A stretch of DNA of 26,532 nucleotides from JAZFSZ01 sp036446455 (GTDB lineage Bacteria; Pseudomonadota; Gammaproteobacteria; Acidiferrobacterales; JAJDNE01): contig JAZFSZ010000004.1 in assembly GCA_036446455.1 (NCBI GenBank), positions 1-26,532 of the forward strand, in the 5' to 3' direction. The position numbers and the translations under genes are program-made. The notes under the pieces were generated by a model. It made no database searches, was not told the origin of the DNA, and saw only the letters and a list, made by a program, of their open reading frames with translations. Shown here one piece after another: positions 7,701 through 17,142 of this stretch (within the stretch, counting starts at the first letter, position 1; each line of letters opens with the position of its first letter).

Positions 7701-8042
7701 ATGGATACCATTTTTTCATTTTTTATCGCCGACGCCATGGCGGCGGCACCAGCCCAAAGTCAGGGCAGTCCCATAAGCAGCCTGCTCATGCTGGTGGTGT
7801 TGTTTGGTTTTATGTACTTCTTTCTCATCCGGCCACAGACCAAGCGTGCCAAGCAGCATCGTGAGCTGATCGCTGCGTTGTCCAAGGGCGACGAAGTTGT
7901 TAACAACGGTGGTGTCCTTGGGCGTATTACCAATCTGGGTGAACAGTTTGTGACCGTTGAAATTGCCAGCGGCATCGAAATCAAGGTGCAGCGCAGTGCG
8001 ATCGCATCGGTACTACCCAAAGGAACGATCAAGTCCGCCTGA
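7701..8042 (+). CDS. yajC: Sec translocon accessory protein YajC
   Basis: YajC is a small inner-membrane partner of SecDF. The 113-aa protein has one membrane segment (about residues 27-44, SLLMLVVLFGFMYFFLIRP), then the conserved RPQTKRAKQHRELIAALSKGDEVV and a cytoplasmic beta domain (GGVLGRITN...VTVEIA.GIEIKVQRSAI). It follows tgt by 50 bp and precedes secD by 26 bp, the usual gammaproteobacterial order, so one transcript is likely. Confidence 0.96.
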   Translation: MDTIFSFFIADAMAAAPAQSQGSPISSLLMLVVLFGFMYFFLIRPQTKRAKQHRELIAALSKGDEVVNNGGVLGRITNLGEQFVTVEIASGIEIKVQRSAIASVLPKGTIKSA

Positions 8043-8068
8043 TTCCGATCGCTCGCTGCGCCTGAGCC

Positions 8069-9952
8069 ATGAATAAATATCCCAAGTGGAAGTATCTTTT
8101 GATCCTGTTCGTCGTACTGGTCGGGTCGATCTATGCTTTGCCGAATATTTTTGGTACCGATGCGGCGATTCAAATATCGGCTACCCGCTCCCAGAGTATT
8201 GATGCTGGCACACTGGAACGCATTAAAGGTGTGCTGGAACGAAAGAAGATCAGCTATCTTTCGGTGATGCTGGACGATCAGGGTATCAAGGTACGTTTCA
8301 GTGATACCGAGATCCAGTTGCGCGCGCGCGATCTGGTGCAGCGTGAGCTGGGGGACCGGTTCACAGTGGCGTTGAATCTGCTGCCGGCAACCCCGGATTG
8401 GCTGGCTGCAATCAATGGCAGGCCCATGTATCTTGGTCTCGATTTGCGCGGTGGTGTGCATTTCCTGATGCAAATGGACATGGATGCCGTGCTTAGCAAG
8501 GCCGAAGAAAGTTATGCCAGTGAGCTGCGTAGCCTCATGCGCAAGCAAAAGATTCGCTATCTCACCGTGAGTCGTCGTGGCGGCGGCGGTTTGCGTGTGC
8601 GTTTCCGCAAAGAAGGCGAACGCCAGAAAGCCTATGATCTGATTCGCAGTAAATTATCCGAACTGAAACTCACCGAAGTGCAGGGTGATCGTAGTTTTGA
8701 TCTGGTTATCGGATTGAGCGAAGAAGCATTGCGGGAAAAACACAAACTCGCACTTGAACAGAACATGACTTCCTTGCGCAATCGTGTAAATGAGCTCGGT
8801 GTCGCCGAACCCATTATTCAGCAACAGGGGCAGGAGCGCATCGTGGTGCAGCTGCCGGGTGTGCAGGACACCGCCAAGGCAAAAGAGATTCTCGGGCGCA
8901 CGGCGACACTGGAAATCAAGCTGGTAGACGAGCAACACGATGTGCAATCGGCATTGGCCGGCCGCATTCCACCCGGTTCCCGTATTTATCGATATCGTGA
9001 TGGTCGACCGATTCTGATCAAGAATCGCCTGATATATTCCGGTGACAATATTATTGATGCCGCACCCGGATTTGATTCGCGCAGCGGGTCGCCGATTGTT
9101 TCCATTACGCTGGATTCCCGCGGTGCCGCGATCAACCAGCGCGTGACCGGGAAGAATATCAACAAGCGTATGGCCGTGATCTATCTCGAAATCCGCTCCA
9201 GGATCAAACTCGACGATCAGGGCAATCCGGTGCTCGATGAAAGTGGTCAGCCGGTTCGTATCAAGGAGCGCATCGAGGAAGTCATTACCGCGCCGGTGAT
9301 TCGCTCCCAGCTTGGCAAGCGCTACCAGATTGAAGGTCTGGACAGCATGGAAGAGGCCAATGATATTTCCCTGCTGTTACGTGCCGGTGCACTTGCCGCA
9401 CCCATTTCCATTATTGAAGAGCGTACCATCGGCCCCAGTCTGGGTGCGGACAACATCAGACAGGGGTTCCAGTCGATCATGATTGGTTTTATCGCCATCT
9501 TGATATTCATGGTGGTGTACTATCGGTTATTCGGTTTGTTTGCCAATTTGGCGCTAACACTGAATCTGGTACTGATAGTTGCCGTGCTGTCGATGTTCCA
9601 GGCGACACTAACGCTTCCTGGCGTGGCTGGTATCCTGCTGACTGTCGGTATGGCGGTGGATGCGAACGTGCTGATTTACGAACGAATTCGTGAAGAACTG
9701 CGTAATGGCAATACACCGCAGGCGGCGATTCATGCGGGATACCAAAAGGCATTTGGGACTATCGCTGATGCCAATATCACCACACTGATTGCGGCCATTA
9801 TGCTGTTCAATTTTGGTACCGGTCCTATCAAGGGATTCGCCATTACCCTGAGCATCGGTATTCTCACCTCCATGTTTACTGCGATTCTGATGACTCGCGC
9901 GATAGTGAATCTTTCATTTGGCGGTCGACGCATGAAGTCGTTGCCAATCTAG
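8069..9952 (+). CDS. secD: protein translocase subunit SecD
   Basis: SecD is an RND-family inner-membrane protein that uses proton flow to help complete protein export through SecYEG. The 627-aa chain (E. coli 615) has a first membrane helix at about residues 9-28, the periplasmic P1 domain beginning at MYLGLDLRGGVHFLMQMD (D1 motif), and five C-terminal helices from about residue 465. The latter carry the D4-type VGMAVDANVLIYERIREE and the family's terminal segment with ANITTLIAAIMLF. It is followed by secF after 10 bp. Confidence 0.97.
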   Translation: MNKYPKWKYLLILFVVLVGSIYALPNIFGTDAAIQISATRSQSIDAGTLERIKGVLERKKISYLSVMLDDQGIKVRFSDTEIQLRARDLVQRELGDRFTVALNLLPATPDWLAAINGRPMYLGLDLRGGVHFLMQMDMDAVLSKAEESYASELRSLMRKQKIRYLTVSRRGGGGLRVRFRKEGERQKAYDLIRSKLSELKLTEVQGDRSFDLVIGLSEEALREKHKLALEQNMTSLRNRVNELGVAEPIIQQQGQERIVVQLPGVQDTAKAKEILGRTATLEIKLVDEQHDVQSALAGRIPPGSRIYRYRDGRPILIKNRLIYSGDNIIDAAPGFDSRSGSPIVSITLDSRGAAINQRVTGKNINKRMAVIYLEIRSRIKLDDQGNPVLDESGQPVRIKERIEEVITAPVIRSQLGKRYQIEGLDSMEEANDISLLLRAGALAAPISIIEERTIGPSLGADNIRQGFQSIMIGFIAILIFMVVYYRLFGLFANLALTLNLVLIVAVLSMFQATLTLPGVAGILLTVGMAVDANVLIYERIREELRNGNTPQAAIHAGYQKAFGTIADANITTLIAAIMLFNFGTGPIKGFAITLSIGILTSMFTAILMTRAIVNLSFGGRRMKSLPI

Positions 9953-9962
9953 TAGAGTCGTC

Positions 9963-10967
9963 ATGGAAATATTCAGAAAACAATCGCACATTGATTTTAT
10001 CGGCACACGCCGAATTCCGATTGCCCTGTCCATTACGCTGGTGATCGCAACAATTGTGATTTTGATTACGCGCGGGTTGAATTTCGGACTCGATTTTACC
10101 GGCGGCACGCTGGTGGAATTAAGTTATGCCGAGCCAGTGCAGGTGGCGCCCATTCGCGAGCAACTCGCCGACGCCGGGCTTGCCGATACCGTGGTCCAGC
10201 ACTTTGGTACCTCGCGCGACGTGATGGTGCGCATCCCCGTACGCAAGGACAGCAATACCTCGACACTGAGTAATCGGGTTATCGAAATCCTGCGTCAGAA
10301 CGTCGGTGACAGGCTGGTGGCCAGCCACCCTGGCAAGGCGCAGCAATGTGCAAGCAACGAAAATAAAATAGCAGACTGCCAGATTCAGGTCCGACGCGTT
10401 GAATTTGTCGGTCCGCAGGTAGGTGAGGAACTCACTCAACAAGGCGGGCTGGCCATGCTCTACACGCTCATCGCAGTTCTTTTTTACGTCATGTTCCGTT
10501 TTGAGTGGCGTTTTGCTGTTGGCGCTATTATTGCCATCAGCCACGACGTACTTCTGACCTTCGGATTCTTCTCGCTATTGCAACTGGAATTCTCGTTGTC
10601 AGTGCTCGCCGCTATACTGGCGGTGCTGGGGTATTCGCTGAATGACACCATTGTTGTATTTGACCGGATTCGTGAGAATTTCCGCAAGATGCGCAAGGTC
10701 ACGACAGTAGAAATCATGAACAGCTCCATCAACCAGACGCTGTCGCGCACAATTATTACCTCGAGCACGACTATGCTAACGGTGCTGGCACTGTTCTTCC
10801 TCGGTGGGGAAATTATTCATGGATTCTCCGTTGCCTTGATGGTTGGCATCGTCATCGGCACCTATTCGTCGATTTACGTCGCAACCCCGGCGGTGTTGGC
10901 AATGGGCATATCAAGGGAAGACATGGTACCGGTGAAGAAAGAGGGCGCCGACGGCAGCAGCCCCTGA
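9963..10967 (+). CDS. secF: protein translocase subunit SecF
   Basis: SecF forms the membrane heterodimer with SecD. The 334-aa protein (E. coli 323) begins with a helix at about residues 17-38, then LNFGLDFTGGTLVEL (the SecF counterpart of the D1 motif). A periplasmic P4-type domain follows, then five helices with LGYSLNDTIVVFDRIRENFRK and NQTLSRTIITSSTTML. The C-terminal tail is short and hydrophilic. The GCTGG/CCAGC hairpin at about 10979-10998 may end the transcript, but it lacks a strong U tract. Confidence 0.97.
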   Translation: MEIFRKQSHIDFIGTRRIPIALSITLVIATIVILITRGLNFGLDFTGGTLVELSYAEPVQVAPIREQLADAGLADTVVQHFGTSRDVMVRIPVRKDSNTSTLSNRVIEILRQNVGDRLVASHPGKAQQCASNENKIADCQIQVRRVEFVGPQVGEELTQQGGLAMLYTLIAVLFYVMFRFEWRFAVGAIIAISHDVLLTFGFFSLLQLEFSLSVLAAILAVLGYSLNDTIVVFDRIRENFRKMRKVTTVEIMNSSINQTLSRTIITSSTTMLTVLALFFLGGEIIHGFSVALMVGIVIGTYSSIYVATPAVLAMGISREDMVPVKKEGADGSSP

Positions 10968-11092
10968 CGCCCGCCCCGCTGGTTTCCCTAATCCAGCAAT
11001 TTCCCGTTTTACTGCTTTTTCACCAGTTATCCTGCCCGGGCGGGGTTTCGTCGGCACTCTGTTGAGCTCACTGGACTCACCATGCTATGAGC

Positions 11093-11098
11093 TATACT
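11093..11098 (+). promoter_or_regulatory. possible -10 box upstream of the membrane/VWA gene pair
   Basis: TATACT lies 42 bases before the next start codon. TGGACT at a short 15-bp spacing is the best -35, so the match is modest. The 173-bp gap after secF otherwise shows only GC-rich hairpin sequence. Confidence 0.3.
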
Positions 11099-11140
11099 GA
11101 AAATTCTAATAACATTTAATTTCTCCCTCAGGAGGCAAAA

Positions 11141-12652
11141 ATGGAAAGTAACTGGTGGATGATCATGCCAGGGAATCCTGCATTGTCGGGGATCATTATT
11201 TTTCTGATTGCCGTACCGTTTCTCTATTTTGGGCGCACGCCCATGCATGGAATTATCCGTGCGGCCACGCGCACCATCAGTCAACCACTACGGATGGGTT
11301 CACGCTGGCTGTTCTCGACAGCGGACGGATTACGCACCCGTAATCGGGCAGTGGTACTCGCTCACGGACGTGAAGAGATGAAACACACCATTGAGAGGGA
11401 ATTCGAACGCATCGGCACCATGGTGCAACGCGACCTCCACGGTTATCCTGCGTTGCAGCGAAAGTTGATGGACGAAATCACCAAGATCGAGGAAGACTAC
11501 CAGAAGTGTGGTGAAGTACCGCCGCCCTCGCCGGAATGGGCCAACGCGGTCAAGGCTGTGGCAGACATTACACCGTCAAACGGGTTGGTCGAAAAAATTC
11601 TCGAAGATATCGCCAGTTCAATCGATAAGATTGCCGCCAAGTCGCTGGCCGAATACCGTGCGGCTTATCTGAACCGTCATAAAATTCTGAAAGGATTTAA
11701 TCCATTCTGGCGCTCCCTGAACCAGACCTTGACCCAGGTTGATAAGAATATCGGTAGCCTGCAGGAGAGTGTTCACAAGATTGACAATCAGATGGACAAG
11801 TTTGAACAAATTAACAAGGGCACAGACAAGGCCGAACATATGCTGAATTCATCGGCTAGCCGTCAGTTCGCGATCGACACCATCGTTATGGGTATTGCGC
11901 TGGGCGCCGCCTTCGTGAACTTCCGGCTGATTGCATTGCCCATGTCCGAGATGGTGGGGGCGGGTGACTACATAACCGAAACCCTCAAGGCGTCAGACAT
12001 ATCGGCGATGGTGATTATTTTTCTTGAGGCCACCATGGGGTTCTTTCTGATGGAAGCTCTGGGAATAACCCATTTGTTTCCCAAAATTGGCAACCTGAGC
12101 GCGAGAATGCAAAAGCGCATCTTCTGGGCGGCGTTGACTTTTCTGCTTGTGCTTGCCGGCATTGAGGTCGCACTGGCCTTCATGCGTGACTTGATTATGG
12201 CGGAGAACCTCAAGCTCAAAAGCTCCCTGAGCGGCAGCGTGGAAGCGGCAGCGGTGGCCGCCGCCGCGGCGCAAAAAACCTGGGTGAGCAATATCCCGAC
12301 CGCCGGACAGATGATACTGGGCTTTATATTACCCTTCGTGATGGCCTTTATCGCCATCCCGCTGGAGTCGTTTATCGTTTCGTCAAGGACGGTGATTGGT
12401 GTCGTTCTGGTTATTTCGATTCGTAGTCTGGGTTTCATCATGCGGGTGCTGAGCAATATCTTCAAGCAGATCGGTACATTGCTGGTGCATTTCTATGATG
12501 TCTTTATCTTCCTGCCGCTAATGATTGAACGTATGTTGCGATCAAGGGGCGCAGTGTCTGAACGTCGGCTCAAGGATCGAGGCGGTGTAACATCGTTCCC
12601 GAAAAGAAACCCTGATGAACGAATCGATCGTAGTGCATCTGGAGAATTTTGA
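11141..12652 (+). CDS. uncharacterised multi-pass membrane protein with coiled-coil segment
   Basis: I do not recognise a named family. The 503-aa protein has an excellent ribosome binding site (GGAGG, 11131-11135). One helix lies at about residues 15-31, then a hydrophilic domain of about 210 residues. Its last part (about 191-232) is a likely coiled coil with regular NIGSLQESVHKIDNQMDKF heptads. About five more membrane helices follow, near 244-264, 286-307, 327-348, 389-408 and 414-434. An Ala-rich segment (367-377) lies between two of these, and the C-terminal tail is basic. It ends 2 bp before the VWA lipoprotein gene, so the two are very likely made together and may form one envelope complex. 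Function unknown. Confidence 0.85.
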   Translation: MESNWWMIMPGNPALSGIIIFLIAVPFLYFGRTPMHGIIRAATRTISQPLRMGSRWLFSTADGLRTRNRAVVLAHGREEMKHTIEREFERIGTMVQRDLHGYPALQRKLMDEITKIEEDYQKCGEVPPPSPEWANAVKAVADITPSNGLVEKILEDIASSIDKIAAKSLAEYRAAYLNRHKILKGFNPFWRSLNQTLTQVDKNIGSLQESVHKIDNQMDKFEQINKGTDKAEHMLNSSASRQFAIDTIVMGIALGAAFVNFRLIALPMSEMVGAGDYITETLKASDISAMVIIFLEATMGFFLMEALGITHLFPKIGNLSARMQKRIFWAALTFLLVLAGIEVALAFMRDLIMAENLKLKSSLSGSVEAAAVAAAAAQKTWVSNIPTAGQMILGFILPFVMAFIAIPLESFIVSSRTVIGVVLVISIRSLGFIMRVLSNIFKQIGTLLVHFYDVFIFLPLMIERMLRSRGAVSERRLKDRGGVTSFPKRNPDERIDRSASGEF

Positions 12653-12654
12653 AC

Positions 12655-13323
12655 ATGAATAAACTGAAAGGATTACTACTGGGAATCGTCATACTGGTTC
12701 TGGTAAGCGGTTGTGTCGACCAGAAATCCAAGCATCGTGCGGTGTACATGATGATCGACACCTCTGGTACCTATACCTCAGAGGTGGTCAAGGCACAGCG
12801 AATTGTAAATTACCTCTTGGGCACACTGAATCCGGGAGATTCACTGGCAGTCGCCAAGGTAAAGAGTCGATCGTTCTCGGAAAAAGATATTATCTATAAG
12901 GCCACCTTTGAGAACATACCGTCCAAGGCCACGGCGCAAAAACGCGCTTTCCGCCGGGCGGTGGATAAATTTGCCCGTTCCGTCGAAAAGCATGGTGGCA
13001 GCGCTTACACTGATATTAGCGGTGGCTTGATTCAGGCGGCGGAGTTCCTGACGGAAACCGGTTTGGGCCACAAAACCGTCATTATTTTTTCTGATATGCA
13101 GGAAGAGCTTGGTAAGGGGACAATGCGCGACTTCCCGATTGAATTGAGTGGTATTCGCATCGTCGCCCTCAATGTCACCAAGCTGCGCACCGACAATGTT
13201 GATCCCCGACGCTATCTCAGTCGACTGCAGAACTGGGAGAAACGTGTCATGGGGGCCGGCGCCCTGAAGTGGAAAGTTGTGAATGACTGGCAGAATCATC
13301 CCGAACGAATTTTTGAGGATTAG
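12655..13323 (+). CDS. von Willebrand factor A domain lipoprotein
   Basis: The 222-aa protein is a predicted lipoprotein with signal MNKLKGLLLGIVILVLVSGC and acylated Cys20; there is no Asp at +2, so outer-membrane sorting is likely. The rest is a VWA fold. The metal-ion-dependent adhesion site is complete: DTSGT (Asp35, Ser37, Thr39), Thr119 in AYTDISGGL and Asp147 in IIFSDMQEE. The ATG at 12655, 10 bases after a GGAG, is preferred over the TTG at 12649, which overlaps the upstream stop. Such domains bind partner proteins through a metal; the obvious partner is the membrane protein encoded just upstream. A strong terminator follows. Confidence 0.85.
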   Translation: MNKLKGLLLGIVILVLVSGCVDQKSKHRAVYMMIDTSGTYTSEVVKAQRIVNYLLGTLNPGDSLAVAKVKSRSFSEKDIIYKATFENIPSKATAQKRAFRRAVDKFARSVEKHGGSAYTDISGGLIQAAEFLTETGLGHKTVIIFSDMQEELGKGTMRDFPIELSGIRIVALNVTKLRTDNVDPRRYLSRLQNWEKRVMGAGALKWKVVNDWQNHPERIFED

Positions 13324-13362
13324 CTGCCGCCAACAGTAACGAACAAGGCAAAAACAAAAAAA

Positions 13363-13386
13363 CCCGGCATCACGCCGGGCTTTTTT
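13363..13386 (+). terminator. Rho-independent terminator after the VWA gene
   Basis: A perfect stem CCCGGC-ATCAC-GCCGGG is followed by CTTTTTTG. An A-rich stretch lies upstream, so the hairpin could also work on the other strand, but no minus-strand gene faces it. It closes the membrane/VWA transcription unit and separates it from glyA. Confidence 0.9.
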
Positions 13387-13537
13387 GTTCCGCCGTCATG
13401 CACGCGGCTGCGAGTCACCAACAGGGGAATTTGAGGACAAATTCGTATATCCTAGCCGCCTTTCAGGCTCTGGGGCTTCATATCGTGGGGCTGAGGCGTC
13501 TTAAGTCCACAAAAATCAGGAGAAAGAAGGGCCGCTC

Positions 13538-14794
13538 ATGTTTGCCAAGGATATGAAAATTGAAGGGTTTGACACCGAATTGGAACAGTCCATCCGCGAC
13601 GAGGAACGCCGTCAGGAAGAGCACATTGAACTGATCGCGTCGGAAAACTACGCCAGTCCGCGGGTCATGGAGGCCCAGGGATCGGTGCTGACCAACAAAT
13701 ATGCCGAAGGTTATCCCGGCAAGCGTTATTACGGCGGCTGCGAATATGTCGATGTGGCCGAACGGCTGGCTATTGATCGCGTCAAGAAGCTGTTTGGCGC
13801 CGACTATGCCAATGTACAACCACATTCTGGTTCCCAGGCCAATGCGGCGGTGTATCTGGCCCTGTGCGAGCCCGGCGATACCATACTCGGTATGAGCCTG
13901 GCCCATGGTGGTCATCTGACCCATGGTGCCAAGATCAATTTCTCCGGTTTTATATTCAATGCCGTCCAGTATGGTCTGGATGAGTCTACCGGTGAGATCG
14001 ACTATGCCCAGGTTGTTGCCCTGGCAAAAGAACACCAGCCTAAAGTGATTGTCGCTGGATTTAGTGCCTATTCCAGAGTTGTCGACTGGCAGCGTTTCCG
14101 AGATATCGCCGACTCCGTTGGTGCCTACCTGTTTGTTGACATGGCTCATGTTGCCGGTCTGGTTGCGGCGGGACTCTATCCCAACCCGGTACAAATCGCA
14201 GACGTGACAACTTCCACAACTCATAAAACCCTGCGCGGTCCCCGTGGCGGCATCATTCTCGCCAGGAGTAACCCCGAATTAGAAAAGAAACTGAACTCGC
14301 GCGTATTCCCCGGTACCCAGGGCGGTCCGTTAATGCACGCGATCGCGGCCAAGGCGGTAGCATTTAAAGAGGCGCTGGAACCGGAATTCAATGAGTACCA
14401 GAAGCAGGTGTTAACCAATTCACGGGCTATGGCGGACGTGCTTATGGATCGTGGTTATAACATTGTGTCCGGTGGTACTGACAACCACTTGCTGCTTATT
14501 GACCTCATCAACAAGGGCATGACAGGCAAAGATGCCGAAGCGGCGCTTGGCGAAGCTAATATCACTGTCAACAAAAATGCCGTGCCCAATGATCCGCAGT
14601 CACCGTTTGTTACCAGTGGCATTCGCATTGGCACCCCGGCGATTACCACGCGCGGGTTTAGCGAAGAAGATTCACGTACACTGGCCGGCTGGATGTGTGA
14701 CGTTCTGGACAACATGGACGACGCATCAGTTCGTGAAAACATTCAGCAGGAAGTGCTGGATATTTGCCAACGTTTGCCCGTGTATAAACGCTGA
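13538..14794 (+). CDS. glyA: serine hydroxymethyltransferase
   Basis: GlyA interconverts serine and glycine with tetrahydrofolate using PLP, supplying one-carbon units. The 418-aa protein matches E. coli closely: HIELIASENY.SPRVM, YAEGYPGKRYYGGCEYVD, PHSGSQAN, VDMAHVAGL, and Lys230 in TSTTHKTLRGPRGG as the PLP Schiff-base lysine. An AGGAG element lies at 13517-13521 upstream of the ATG. It has its own upstream region of about 150 bp after a terminator, so it probably begins a new transcript; nrdR follows after 27 bp. No glycine riboswitch was seen. Confidence 0.98.
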   Translation: MFAKDMKIEGFDTELEQSIRDEERRQEEHIELIASENYASPRVMEAQGSVLTNKYAEGYPGKRYYGGCEYVDVAERLAIDRVKKLFGADYANVQPHSGSQANAAVYLALCEPGDTILGMSLAHGGHLTHGAKINFSGFIFNAVQYGLDESTGEIDYAQVVALAKEHQPKVIVAGFSAYSRVVDWQRFRDIADSVGAYLFVDMAHVAGLVAAGLYPNPVQIADVTTSTTHKTLRGPRGGIILARSNPELEKKLNSRVFPGTQGGPLMHAIAAKAVAFKEALEPEFNEYQKQVLTNSRAMADVLMDRGYNIVSGGTDNHLLLIDLINKGMTGKDAEAALGEANITVNKNAVPNDPQSPFVTSGIRIGTPAITTRGFSEEDSRTLAGWMCDVLDNMDDASVRENIQQEVLDICQRLPVYKR

Positions 14795-14821
14795 ATCTGT
14801 ATTTGAGGATCTCCCCCGAAA

Positions 14822-15331
14822 ATGCATTGCCCATTTTGCAGCGCTGAAGATACCAAGGTTGTCGACTCACGTATTGCCGATGACGGCAACTCGGTGCGCC
14901 GACGCCGGGAATGTACAGAATGCGGTGAACGGTTTACGACCTATGAAACTGCGCAACTACGGATGCCGCAACTGGTGAAGACCGATGGCCGGCGTGAGGC
15001 ATTCATTGAAGACAAGTTACGGACAGGCATAAAACGGGCGCTGGAAAAACGCCCCGTCGATACCGAGACCATAGAAGCTGCTATTGGCAGGCTGCGTCAC
15101 AAACTGATAACCACAGGCGAACGCGAAGTCAGTTCGCGCCAGTTGGGTGAATGGGTAATGGATGAATTACAGGAGATGGATGCGGTGGCCTATGTGCGCT
15201 TTGCCAGCGTTTACCGCAGTTTTTCTGATCTCGATGCCTTTAGTGAAGAAGTGCAACGTCTGCGCAGTGAACCCAGTGCCGAGGCCCGACGCAAGCAGCT
15301 CAAGCTGATTCTCGACAGTAAAAAGAAATGA
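14822..15331 (+). CDS. nrdR: transcriptional repressor NrdR
   Basis: NrdR represses ribonucleotide reductase genes in response to ATP/dATP. It has a zinc ribbon with Cys3, Cys6, Cys31 and Cys34 (MHCPFC...CTECGERFTTYE), then an ATP-cone from about residue 49, KTDGRREAFIEDKLRTGI...VAYVRFASVYRSF. Length is 169 aa. No NrdR-box pair was noticed near it, and its target genes are outside the window. Its stop overlaps the ribD start (ATGA). The nrdR-ribD pairing is common in proteobacteria. Confidence 0.97.
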   Translation: MHCPFCSAEDTKVVDSRIADDGNSVRRRRECTECGERFTTYETAQLRMPQLVKTDGRREAFIEDKLRTGIKRALEKRPVDTETIEAAIGRLRHKLITTGEREVSSRQLGEWVMDELQEMDAVAYVRFASVYRSFSDLDAFSEEVQRLRSEPSAEARRKQLKLILDSKKK

Positions 15332-16440
15332 CACAATTTAGTGCGGCCGACTTCAAACACATGGCGCGTGCAATCAGGCTCGCGCGCAATGGCCTGTACA
15401 CCACCCACCCGAATCCACGCGTTGGATGCGTATTGGTAAAAGACGGTGAGATCGTGGCTGAAGGTTGGCATGAGCAAGCGGGTGAACCCCATGCCGAAAT
15501 CAACGCCATTAAAGCTGCGAGCGAAGAGGCTAAAGGCGCAACCGCTTATGTCACCCTCGAACCCTGCTGCCATCAGGGTCGCACACCGCCGTGTAGCGAT
15601 GCACTGATCGCAGCCGGCGTAACGCGTGTTGTGGCAGCAATGCAGGATCCCAATCCACAGGTAGCCGGACAAGGCATGCAATCGCTAAAGGCTGCCGGTA
15701 TCGCCACCAGTGTCGGCGTGTTGCAGCGGGAAGCAGAATCTCTTAACCCCGGTTTTATCAAGCGCATGCAACGCGGCCAGCCTTATGTGCGGCTTAAACA
15801 GGCAGTTAGTCTTGATGGCCGTACTGCCATGGCCAGCGGCGAGAGTAAGTGGATCAGTGGTGAGGCAGCCCGCGCCGATGTACAGCGTATGCGTGCGCAG
15901 AGCTCTGCCATTCTCACCGGTAGCGGTACCGTGCTGGCAGATGATCCCTCGCTGAATGTGCGCGATCTGGATATCGGTCGTCAGCCTCTGCGGGTAATCA
16001 TCGACAGTAATCTAAGCATTCCGGGGACGGCGAAACTGCTATCGCTCGAAGGAGAAACCCTCATTGTCACCGCGATTGAAGACGCCGAACGTGTTTCAGT
16101 GTTTGTGAAGGCGGGGGCCGAGGTGTTGTGTCTGCCAAACGGTGCTGGCAAGGTCGATCTACCGGCCTTAATGCAACATCTGGCCGCCAGGGAAATTAAC
16201 GAGGTATTGGTTGAAGCCGGCACTGTGTTGTCCGGCAGTTTACTGAGTGCAGGATTGATTGATGAGCTTATCGTTTATCTCGCACCGCATCTTATGGGCA
16301 ACAACGCACGCGGTATGTTTAATCTGCCGGCGATAGAGAAAATGGCGGATCGCATCACACTACAGATAAAAGATGTAACTGCCGTCGGAGAAGACTGGCG
16401 CATTACCGCGATCCCAATGTACCAAACCCAGACGCAATAG
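15328..16440 (+). CDS. ribD: bifunctional diaminohydroxyphosphoribosylaminopyrimidine deaminase / reductase
   Basis: RibD carries out the second and third steps of riboflavin synthesis. The N-terminal zinc deaminase has HAE (55-57) and PCCHQGRTPPC with Cys80 and Cys89 as ligands. The C-terminal DHFR-like reductase starts near residue 153 with PYVRLKQAVSLDGRTA and includes SGTVLADDPSLNVR and EVLVEAGTVLSGSLL. The 370-aa length is normal. It overlaps nrdR by 4 bp and precedes ribE by 8 bp. Confidence 0.97.
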   Translation: MTQFSAADFKHMARAIRLARNGLYTTHPNPRVGCVLVKDGEIVAEGWHEQAGEPHAEINAIKAASEEAKGATAYVTLEPCCHQGRTPPCSDALIAAGVTRVVAAMQDPNPQVAGQGMQSLKAAGIATSVGVLQREAESLNPGFIKRMQRGQPYVRLKQAVSLDGRTAMASGESKWISGEAARADVQRMRAQSSAILTGSGTVLADDPSLNVRDLDIGRQPLRVIIDSNLSIPGTAKLLSLEGETLIVTAIEDAERVSVFVKAGAEVLCLPNGAGKVDLPALMQHLAAREINEVLVEAGTVLSGSLLSAGLIDELIVYLAPHLMGNNARGMFNLPAIEKMADRITLQIKDVTAVGEDWRITAIPMYQTQTQ

Positions 16441-16448
16441 GACTCAGC

Positions 16449-17042
16449 ATGTTTACAGGAATCATAGATGCCATCGGTAAAATATCGGCGATGGAGTCCA
16501 GAGACGGCGATAAACGCTTGCGCATTGACACCGGTCGGATGGACATGTCGGACGTGAAGCCGGGAGACAGTATTGCCGTCAGTGGCGTCTGCCTGACCGC
16601 TGTTGAATTCGATAAAAATAGTTTTCTGGCCGATGTGTCCGGGGAAACCCTGGCGCATACGACGTTGGGAGATCTGACTGAAGGCGATCGCGTCAATCTT
16701 GAGAAGGCGCTTACTCCCAGTTCGCGTCTGGGCGGCCATATTGTAAGTGGTCATGTTGATGGTGTTGGCGAGGTGGTGTCGTGTTTCGAAGACGCACGTT
16801 CTATTCAGTTTCAGGTGCGCGTGCCAGAGGAATTGTTACGTTATATTGCCAAAAAGGGTTCAATATGTGTTGACGGCATAAGCCTGACAGTCAATGCGGT
16901 GAATGATGACTGCTTTAATCTGAACGTCATTCCGCATACGCTTGACCAAACAACCATGAGTGAGTTTGAATCCGGGCGCCGGGTAAATCTGGAAGTTGAT
17001 ATCATTGCCAGGTATCTGGAACAATTACTGTCAGGAGAATAG
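16449..17042 (+). CDS. ribE: riboflavin synthase alpha chain
   Basis: This enzyme dismutates two 6,7-dimethyl-8-ribityllumazine molecules to riboflavin. The protein has two lumazine-binding repeats: MFTGIIDAIG...GVCLTAVEF near the N terminus and GGHIVSGHVDGVGEV...GISLTVNAV from about residue 97. Length is 197 aa. The symbol ribE is used for this enzyme in many genomes (ribC in E. coli). The remaining rib genes are displaced about 1.1 kb downstream by an unrelated gene. Confidence 0.96.
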   Translation: MFTGIIDAIGKISAMESRDGDKRLRIDTGRMDMSDVKPGDSIAVSGVCLTAVEFDKNSFLADVSGETLAHTTLGDLTEGDRVNLEKALTPSSRLGGHIVSGHVDGVGEVVSCFEDARSIQFQVRVPEELLRYIAKKGSICVDGISLTVNAVNDDCFNLNVIPHTLDQTTMSEFESGRRVNLEVDIIARYLEQLLSGE

Positions 17043-17142
17043 GCGCCGCCGCCTTCCGGTGTGACTTCAGATTTGCTGCAACGATATGGTTTTGACAATA
17101 AATAAACGGGGAGATGCTCCGCCAGGAGTACTTATCTGAATT

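Noticed and set aside
7760..8548. 262-codon minus-strand reading frame
   Set aside because: It lies entirely antisense to yajC and the start of secD, which are certain. It has no recognisable domain and no ribosome site.
13478..14224. 248-codon minus-strand reading frame
   Set aside because: It is a mirror frame of glyA codon usage, with no independent motif or start signal.
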